This document shows, in pieces, positions 58,745 to 64,000 of a stretch of DNA of 64,000 nucleotides. Origin of the DNA: Vibrionales bacterium SWAT-3 (lineage in GTDB: Bacteria > Pseudomonadota > Gammaproteobacteria > Enterobacterales > Vibrionaceae); NCBI GenBank assembly GCA_000169995.1, contig AAZW01000001.1, positions 368,290 to 432,289 on the forward strand, read 5' to 3'. The position numbers were made by a program, and so were the translations under genes. Within the stretch, counting starts at the first letter, position 1, and each line of letters opens with the position of its first letter. Below the pieces are notes generated by a model, which made no database searches, had not been told where the DNA came from, and was given only the letters and a program-made list of their open reading frames with translations.

Positions 58745-58772
58745 TTCTAGTAAGTCAAAGCGAACTCCCCGT

Positions 58773-59492
58773 TCACAACGAAACCAACGGTGGTAAGGGA
58801 GTTAAGTCAACCAAAGGCGCATTTTGCCAGTGGCTTTCGCTAGCAAACAACCACATTGGCGCAACCGAATTTTGTTTGAGTGAAGTGACGTCCACTAACA
58901 CCAGCAAAGCGTAAAAACGATGAACATAATCGACGGTCTCTTTAGGTAATCGCAAATCGGAAAACTGCCGACTGCCCGCCTTTTTGACGGCCCGTTGCAC
59001 TCGTCCTTCTCCAGCGTTATATGCCGCAAGCGTGAGGTTAATATCTCCATCAAACTTGCGATACAAAAAGTCGAGATACTGCATCGCCGCATGAGTGCTG
59101 GGTTCAATCTCAAACCTTTGATCTTGCCTGTCATTAACCGTCAAACCAAACCTTTCAGCCGTGGCTGGCATCAGCTGCCATAAACCTGCCGCTTTAGCGG
59201 GAGATACCGCGTTGGCGTTGTACGAAGACTCAAGCATAGGTACCAACACTAAGCTGTCGGGGAGTGACCGCTCAGCAAGCTGTCTAAAGATCTCGTTAAC
59301 CAGTGGATCGAACTCTTCTAGCTTTTTCAATATTTGGCTTTGATATGGCTTAAGCGTATTGATATGGGGCTGGATAGCATTATGGGGCGGACGATTTTGC
59401 GCATAGCTGGAAGTAATTTGAAGACACACAAGAAACACCACCAGCCTAAATAACCAGTGTACGAGAAGTTGAGCGCTCAAACTTTTAGCCAA
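58773..59492 (-). CDS. Lytic transglycosylase (SLT/MltD-like catalytic domain)
   Basis: The 239-residue protein has a signal peptide (LFRLVVFLVCLQITSSYAQ) and one SLT domain with the catalytic Glu in VPMLESSYNANAVSPAKAAGLWQLMPATAERFGL. It has the typical QYLDFLYRKFDGDINLTLAAYNAGEGRVQRAV, and lacks LysM repeats. It cleaves the glycan strands of murein in the periplasm. It lies 130 bases downstream of the last lateral flagellar gene in the same direction, so it may help place the flagellar motor in the wall. Confidence 0.9.
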   Translation of the reverse strand: MAKSLSAQLLVHWLFRLVVFLVCLQITSSYAQNRPPHNAIQPHINTLKPYQSQILKKLEEFDPLVNEIFRQLAERSLPDSLVLVPMLESSYNANAVSPAKAAGLWQLMPATAERFGLTVNDRQDQRFEIEPSTHAAMQYLDFLYRKFDGDINLTLAAYNAGEGRVQRAVKKAGSRQFSDLRLPKETVDYVHRFYALLVLVDVTSLKQNSVAPMWLFASESHWQNAPLVDLTPLPPLVSL

Positions 59493-59520
59493 AACATCAC
59501 TCCATCATCGTATTGTTTTT

Positions 59521-59580
59521 TATGCGTGTTAACTGTTCCTTATCCGTGTTAGCTGTTCTTTATCCGTGTTAACAGCGACT
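59521..59580. repeat. 20-bp tandem repeat, three degenerate copies
   Basis: The units TATGCGTGTTAACTGTTCCT, TATCCGTGTTAGCTGTTCTT and TATCCGTGTTAACAGCGACT follow head to tail. They lie upstream of the transglycosylase gene, within its likely promoter. Confidence 0.75.
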
Positions 59581-59622
59581 TTCAACCTTAGAAGCACACC
59601 TATGCTCTGTTCATTCAAAGAC

Positions 59623-59913
59623 TCACCAAAAAAAGGTTAATACCACGATGGTACAACCCAAAAATACCGCGAAACAGATGGGAATAACTAAGTGCTTATC
59701 TTTCTCGAGAGAGATAAAACCTTGCGGCTGTTGCACAATAAACATCACCAACAAAATATTGTAGATAGCGATCAACAAACCTACGACAAAAACATCGAAA
59801 TACAGCAAACTTGTCGCTAAATAGACATAATATCCAATTAAGATGTAATCAATCAGTACTAGCCAAGCTAGGCACTTTCGTGTGTTAAACATGACGTTGA
59901 GTGATTCAGTCAT
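59623..59913 (-). CDS. Small membrane protein at the end of the lateral flagellar operon
   Basis: The 96-residue protein has three hydrophobic segments (CLAWLVLIDYILIGYYVYLA, VVGLLIAIYNILLVMFIV, VIPICFAVFLGCTIVVLTFF). It overlaps the MotB-like gene by eight bases, which shows translational coupling. I do not recognise the family. A role in motor assembly or stator control is suggested only by position. Confidence 0.75.
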   Translation of the reverse strand: MTESLNVMFNTRKCLAWLVLIDYILIGYYVYLATSLLYFDVFVVGLLIAIYNILLVMFIVQQPQGFISLEKDKHLVIPICFAVFLGCTIVVLTFFW

Positions 59914-60883
59914 AGCGGCTTAGCACTTCAAAAGAGGTGACTGGTTGGTTCAACTCCGCTTGTCTAACGGCCCTTTTCTTACTATCGGGCAAAACCCTAT
60001 CTAGCTCATGCTGAGCAAGTGGCGAAGAGCCATTACCATTAGCGCTGCCAATCACAAAAGACTTGTAGACCTTGTTTAATTGCGCCAACGTATTCGCCGT
60101 TAAAATATAGAGTTCGATGCGACGATTAATGCCAGACTTGGTGTTCTCATAATCGACTGGAGCAGTATCACTCATCCCAGTCACTTGGAAAATATGCCGC
60201 TCTTGAAGCCCTCCTTTATTCAAATAGTAACGTGCACTATTTGCTCTATTGCTTGATAGCTCCCAATTCGTCATACGGCTTCCCTTATAACGACTGGCGT
60301 CCGTATGACCAGTAATGATCATCTTATTCTCAATGTTCTCGAGTAAGCCTGCGAGGTTGAGTAACAGATCCTGATAAAAAGGCGTCACTTTGGCGCCACC
60401 TCGGAAAAACATCGGCCCTTTGTCTGAATCTGCAATCACCAATTTGGCGCCCTGTGGAGTAACAAAAACACTCACACTGCCAAGTGCATCAATGCCTGAA
60501 AGCTCTTGAGTTATGCGCTGTGCCAGCAATTCAAGTTCCTGCTGACTGTTGAACTCACCTTGCAATACTGAGGTATCGTTAATCCGATGAAGATCGGCAC
60601 CATAGTGCGAGGTCGCGACATGAGGCAGTGGTAGCGGGTTAATTGAATTACCACCACTCTCACTGGTGCCTAAATGCATGATTGGGTCGTTGCCGTAAGC
60701 AAAGTAATTGAGGAGTTTTTTCTGGTCGTCAACATCCACGACCTGCAAAATCCATAGCACCAAGAAGAGGCACATCAACGAAATCATCAGATCCGCCATT
60801 GCGACCTTCCAACCACCATGCTGCAGTTCATTGCGCTTACGGCGACCTTTTTTCTGAATAATGATTTGAGGTTGCTGCATCAT
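59906..60883 (-). CDS. lafU: Lateral flagellar stator protein, MotB family
   Basis: The 325-residue protein has one N-terminal membrane helix with the proton-channel Asp in KVAMADLMISLMCLFLVLWILQVVD and a C-terminal OmpA-type peptidoglycan-binding domain (MIITGHTDASRYKGSRMTNWELSSNRANSARYYL, GMSDTAPVDYENTKSGINRRIELYIL). It anchors the stator to the wall. It follows the MotA-like gene by seven bases. The order FliK, FliL, sigma, MotA, MotB matches lafE-F-S-T-U of V. parahaemolyticus. Confidence 0.92.
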   Translation of the reverse strand: MMQQPQIIIQKKGRRKRNELQHGGWKVAMADLMISLMCLFLVLWILQVVDVDDQKKLLNYFAYGNDPIMHLGTSESGGNSINPLPLPHVATSHYGADLHRINDTSVLQGEFNSQQELELLAQRITQELSGIDALGSVSVFVTPQGAKLVIADSDKGPMFFRGGAKVTPFYQDLLLNLAGLLENIENKMIITGHTDASRYKGSRMTNWELSSNRANSARYYLNKGGLQERHIFQVTGMSDTAPVDYENTKSGINRRIELYILTANTLAQLNKVYKSFVIGSANGNGSSPLAQHELDRVLPDSKKRAVRQAELNQPVTSFEVLSRYD

Positions 60884-60890
60884 CGTCTCC

Positions 60891-61763
60891 TTAACTTGAT
60901 GACGGCTGCTGTCTTAATACTTCAACCGCTTTCTCAAGTTCAACAAATGATGGCTTGTAGCGCGTCTCGATATTTTTTCGACCGGCATTGGCACACATGT
61001 GAGCCGACTGCCCTTGCGCATAAGCGGACAATATCGATTTAACACACAACAAAGGCGCTAGCTGATTCTCCGACACATCTTTAATGCTGCTCGACATCGG
61101 ACCTAACACACAGTAACAACCAAAAACGCCAGTGAATGTACCCACCAATGCGCCAGCAATGTTCTTACCAATTTCGCTTATCTCACCATCTAATCCCTGC
61201 ATCGTGAGGATTATCCCCATCACCGCCGCTAATATCCCTAGCCCTGGCATCGCCTCAGCAGTGGCATGCAGCTTCTCTGACGGCTTAGTATATTCGTCTT
61301 CTAGATGTTCGATTTCTTCTTCAAGAAAGGCCTCGAGTAAATGCTGAGATTGCTTGCCCGTAATCACCTGACGAAATGAATCGATAATAAACTGTGTGGT
61401 TAACGCGTCTTTGGTAATTCGAGGATACTTCGCGAAAATCTTGCTCGATTCCGGGTTCTCGACATGAATATCCAACGCTTTAATGTTCTTCACTCTCGCG
61501 GTGTTGATCAGCTCAAACATCAATGACAATAACTGCTGATAATAGTCCTTATTGTAAGGAGTAGAGCGAAACGCAATACCAACCTGTTGCACCATCAATT
61601 TAAGAGTTGAAGAGGTCGTAGACATCAGCAAGCTAGCGAAAGCGGCACCAAAAATAATGATGATCTCTGATAGCTTAAAGATGAACTCAAACTTACCACC
61701 AAGGAAAATGAAGCCGCCAAAAATTACACTCAATACAACGACAATACCGATTAACTTTTGCAT
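60891..61763 (-). CDS. lafT: Lateral flagellar stator protein, MotA family
   Basis: The 290-residue protein has four membrane segments (LIGIVVVLSVIFGGFIFLGG, IIIFGAAFASLLM, GLGILAAVMGIILTMQGL, AGALVGTFTGVFGCYCVLGP) and a cytoplasmic loop that contacts FliG (EEEIEHLEDEYTKPSEKLHATAEAMPGLG). With LafU it forms the proton-driven stator. The start has AAGGAG upstream and overlaps the sigma-factor gene by 13 bases. Confidence 0.93.
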   Translation of the reverse strand: MQKLIGIVVVLSVIFGGFIFLGGKFEFIFKLSEIIIIFGAAFASLLMSTTSSTLKLMVQQVGIAFRSTPYNKDYYQQLLSLMFELINTARVKNIKALDIHVENPESSKIFAKYPRITKDALTTQFIIDSFRQVITGKQSQHLLEAFLEEEIEHLEDEYTKPSEKLHATAEAMPGLGILAAVMGIILTMQGLDGEISEIGKNIAGALVGTFTGVFGCYCVLGPMSSSIKDVSENQLAPLLCVKSILSAYAQGQSAHMCANAGRKNIETRYKPSFVELEKAVEVLRQQPSSS

Positions 61764-62458
61764 ACATCACTCTCCTTAATTCTGCTTTTGAGAATGTCCA
61801 AGCCTCGATGCTTGAGTCGATGCACCTTAATCTCATTGATATCAAGGACCAACGCTGTCTCTTTGGTGCTCAAGCTCTTCACATAAATCAGATACAAAAT
61901 CCGCTGCTCCATTGCAGGGAGCGAGTTCAACACCTGTTTCACCTCGTTAAACAGCACTTCTTTGTCGGTTTCAGGTACAGCGGTTACCACCGACTCCAGT
62001 TCGATATCATCAAACACATCCACGAGAGTCATAGCTTGCTGATAATCGCTCGCTTCAACCCCTAAATGTCGACAGACTTCATTGCTGGTTGGCTCCCTCC
62101 CGAGTTGCTGGAGTAACTGTCGCTCGGCATGTTTGATGCGATTAACCAGTTGGCGCTTATCACGCTCCATATAGTCACGTCGACGCAATTCATCGATCAA
62201 CTCACCACGAATACGCACCGCAACGGCACGGCGAAAGTCATCATTTGCCACATGATCAAACTTTCTCAGTTCAATCACTAAGGTCATCATGGCGGTTTGC
62301 TTAAGGTCCTCAAACGTCCCCTCATCAACCGCATAGCGATATTGATACAGCAGCCCATTAATCAACTTAATGTTTTGCTGCAATACCAACTTCTCGAGCT
62401 CCTGTAGCGTCGCTTGGTCATCGGTTTGGGTGTGTTGATATTTAGGCTGCATTAACAT
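61751..62458 (-). CDS. lafS: Lateral flagellar sigma-28 factor, FliA family
   Basis: The 235-residue sigma-70 family protein has region 2 (QTAMMTLVIELRKFDHVANDDFRRAVAVRIRGELIDELRRRDYMERDKRQLV), region 3 (AERQLLQQLGREPTSNEVCRHLGVE) and region 4 (LPAMEQRILYLIYVKSLSTKETALVLDINEIKVHRLKHRGLDIL). It should drive the late lateral flagellar genes such as the flagellin. ATG codons at 62458 and 62452 are both possible starts. Confidence 0.92.
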   Translation of the reverse strand: MLMQPKYQHTQTDDQATLQELEKLVLQQNIKLINGLLYQYRYAVDEGTFEDLKQTAMMTLVIELRKFDHVANDDFRRAVAVRIRGELIDELRRRDYMERDKRQLVNRIKHAERQLLQQLGREPTSNEVCRHLGVEASDYQQAMTLVDVFDDIELESVVTAVPETDKEVLFNEVKQVLNSLPAMEQRILYLIYVKSLSTKETALVLDINEIKVHRLKHRGLDILKSRIKESDVCKS

Positions 62459-62467
62459 GATGACGAC

Positions 62468-62902
62468 CTATTGAAATACCGCTTTCGTCACAAGCACATC
62501 ACCCACTTGTAAGCTAGGTAACTCATCCAAATCGTCTTTTAAATCGTCTTGAATGACATAAATAAACTGCTTGTTATAGAAGTAAGAGGCCTCCTTCACA
62601 CTGAATTTTTTGATGATGCGATTTTTGATTCTACTGAGTTGCTCGTGCACGTAACCACTGTTCCTCTCTGGCGTAAACATAGAGACATCCAGCAACAACA
62701 GACTTTGTCGGTTACCCAAATTAATCGGCACAAGCACATTTTCTAACTGAACCTCAATCTGTTGTGTTGGAACCGGCTCTGGCTCACTTGGGGTTAACCA
62801 TGAACTCAAGGCGGCCATATTCAGTTGATTGGTTTGATAAAACCAAAAACCTGTCACACATAGAGCAAGGGTTAAAGCAAAGGTGATAAAGACTTTAATC
62901 AT
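62468..62902 (-). CDS. lafF: Lateral flagellar FliL-like protein
   Basis: The 144-residue protein has one N-terminal membrane helix (FITFALTLALCVTGFWFYQ) and a periplasmic domain (IEVQLENVLVPINLGNRQSLLLLDVSMF, then FSVKEASYFYNKQF). FliL surrounds the stator and supports torque on surfaces. It starts two bases past the fliK-like stop, so the genes are coupled. The sequence is divergent from polar FliL, so the name depends partly on position. Confidence 0.8.
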   Translation of the reverse strand: MIKVFITFALTLALCVTGFWFYQTNQLNMAALSSWLTPSEPEPVPTQQIEVQLENVLVPINLGNRQSLLLLDVSMFTPERNSGYVHEQLSRIKNRIIKKFSVKEASYFYNKQFIYVIQDDLKDDLDELPSLQVGDVLVTKAVFQ

Positions 62903-62904
62903 GT

Positions 62905-64000
62905 TCAGACCCTCGCTATGTATGCTTGGTATTCCAGAACATACTCTGGTTGCTCTTGTGCGAGATCATCACTGGAGGACAGACGTTCTTGCTCTATCTG
63001 CTGATTTTGTTGCTTCGACTCAGGTTGACGATGAGTCGATTGTTCGAGAACAATATTTACCTCAGACAACTCCGAATTTTGCGCGGTCAATTCGTGTCTC
63101 AAACGCTCCGATGTCGCCAAGATGGCTTCTCTGGTTAGCGCTGATGACGCACTCATTTGGATGTTAACTTTGTCACCGTCCATGCGAATGTACATCTCGA
63201 CCTTACCTAATTCAGGTGGATCAAAACGAATTCGAGCCGCCTGATTTAACGTGTCGAACTGAAGCTGGATTTTGTCTCTCAATACTTGATGTATCTGCCT
63301 TTGGCTCTCTAAACTAAGCTCTTTGGTCGCTTCTACCATCGGAGCCATCGCCCTAACATGGCTACTATCACTGGTATTATTAACCGCTTCAACTAGGGGC
63401 AGCCCCGTTAACAGCGGTGTGTTGGAAATAAATCCTAATTTGAGGCTTGCAGGAGTGGCGTTGAACATTGAGCTGGCCATCTGATGATTAGACGACAAAG
63501 CAAGCTCAGAGGGGGTATACCCATTGGGCGTGTGACCAACAAATGAAGGCGTGCTTGCTTGCCAATCAGTCCCCGAATGTTCCACGCCCTTAGAAGACAA
63601 TAAAGCGCTGCTCGTTGAACCGAATTCAAAACCCGCTCCCCGTCTTTGATTCATCAATTCCAACTGCTGGGTAACAAAACGAGCAATCGCACTTAACTGA
63701 GGTGGTTGAATCTGTGGCTGAAGCACAAGCTCTTGTGGCGAATCGAGCGACTGTACCGCTGCTTTATCACTTAGGTTCAACCCTTGCGCTGCTGATTCCA
63801 ATTGAGCTAGAGGTAAGTGAGAGTGAGTGCTATCAAGCTCAGGATTCATTAAATCAGGATTAGAGAGTTGTGAGTAAGAGAGTACCGAATGAGAAAAACC
63901 AGCCATGCCTTCAGGAGAATTGGAGGTGGTGAGATAAGCAGGATCTGGAGAGCTTGCAGCTATAGACGAACTCACCTGGTCGAGTACCGAAAATAGCGAC
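62905..64000 (-). CDS. lafE: Lateral flagellar hook-length control protein, FliK family (5' end outside window)
   Basis: At least 365 codons are open to the window edge, so the start lies beyond base 64000; an internal GTG at 63975 is not a convincing start. A long variable N-terminal region rich in Gln, Ser and Pro precedes the conserved Flg_hook domain near the C-terminus (LQFDTLNQAARIRFDPPELGKVEMYIRMDGDKVNIQMSASSALTREAI, then LRHELTAQNSELSEVNIVLEQ). FliK measures hook length and switches export specificity. Confidence 0.88.
   Translation of the reverse strand, partial: SLFSVLDQVSSSIAASSPDPAYLTTSNSPEGMAGFSHSVLSYSQLSNPDLMNPELDSTHSHLPLAQLESAAQGLNLSDKAAVQSLDSPQELVLQPQIQPPQLSAIARFVTQQLELMNQRRGAGFEFGSTSSALLSSKGVEHSGTDWQASTPSFVGHTPNGYTPSELALSSNHQMASSMFNATPASLKLGFISNTPLLTGLPLVEAVNNTSDSSHVRAMAPMVEATKELSLESQRQIHQVLRDKIQLQFDTLNQAARIRFDPPELGKVEMYIRMDGDKVNIQMSASSALTREAILATSERLRHELTAQNSELSEVNIVLEQSTHRQPESKQQNQQIEQERLSSSDDLAQEQPEYVLEYQAYIARV

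Overview
The window looks like a piece of a Vibrio genome, most likely the smaller chromosome of a Splendidus-clade-like species. The basis is the complete betI-betB-betA-proX-proW-proV osmoprotectant operon, the order of a lateral-flagellar (laf) operon end, a chromosomal Qnr of the Vibrio type, vibriolysin-like exoproteases and the overall moderate GC. The species is inferred from gene content only. There are no rRNA or tRNA genes, insertion sequences, integron or CRISPR.

Layout. 1-3.7 kb: an HxlR regulator fragment, a choloylglycine hydrolase pseudogene with two lesions, a qnr-family pentapeptide protein and a CosR-like MarR regulator. 4-11.2 kb: the choline-to-glycine-betaine and betaine-uptake operon. 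11.5-13.8 kb: a LruC/DUF4114 secreted protein with a lipoprotein partner. 14-22.7 kb: a catabolic cluster (M24 hydrolase, three-part TRAP transporter, M20 amidohydrolase, EutA-like racemase-family protein, Lrp regulator, diaminopropionate ammonia-lyase) whose substrate I cannot name. 23-27.2 kb: an unknown lipoprotein, an RstAB-like two-component system and a small lipoprotein. 27.7-31.7 kb: a secreted M4 protease and a secreted M28 aminopeptidase, both with PPC domains. 32.4-34.3 kb: a chemoreceptor. 34.5-38.1 kb: a large secreted protein followed by a truncated ADP-ribosyltransferase, which abuts a truncated lhgO; this is a deletion scar. 38.1-45.4 kb: a TAXI-TRAP transporter driven from a sigma-54 promoter with two palindromic enhancer sites, and a DctBD-like two-component system. 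45.5-56.6 kb: a GH20 hexosaminidase, KdgM-type porin, Eda, KdgK, SSS symporter, RidA, N-acyl-D-amino-acid deacylase, a frameshifted fold-III PLP enzyme and an RpiR regulator. Together these read as a route from N-acetylglucosaminate (oxidised chitin ends) to pyruvate and glyceraldehyde-3-phosphate. 56.7-59.5 kb: a P-loop ATPase, an isochorismatase-family hydrolase, an OmpA-like barrel and a lytic transglycosylase. 59.6-64 kb: the end of the lateral flagellar operon (FliK, FliL, sigma-28, MotA, MotB homologues and a small membrane protein).

Themes. Several genes are freshly broken (choloylglycine hydrolase, ADP-ribosyltransferase, lhgO, the fold-III PLP enzyme). Several control circuits can be read directly: a shared TACA-N6-TACA box plus -10 element upstream of two envelope-protein genes, one of them next to the RstAB-like pair; a sigma-54 promoter with paired enhancers; a perfect palindrome between the deacylase and the PLP enzyme; and a TGCGGAAATTCCGCA palindrome beside the Lrp-family gene with a half-match upstream of the ammonia-lyase gene.
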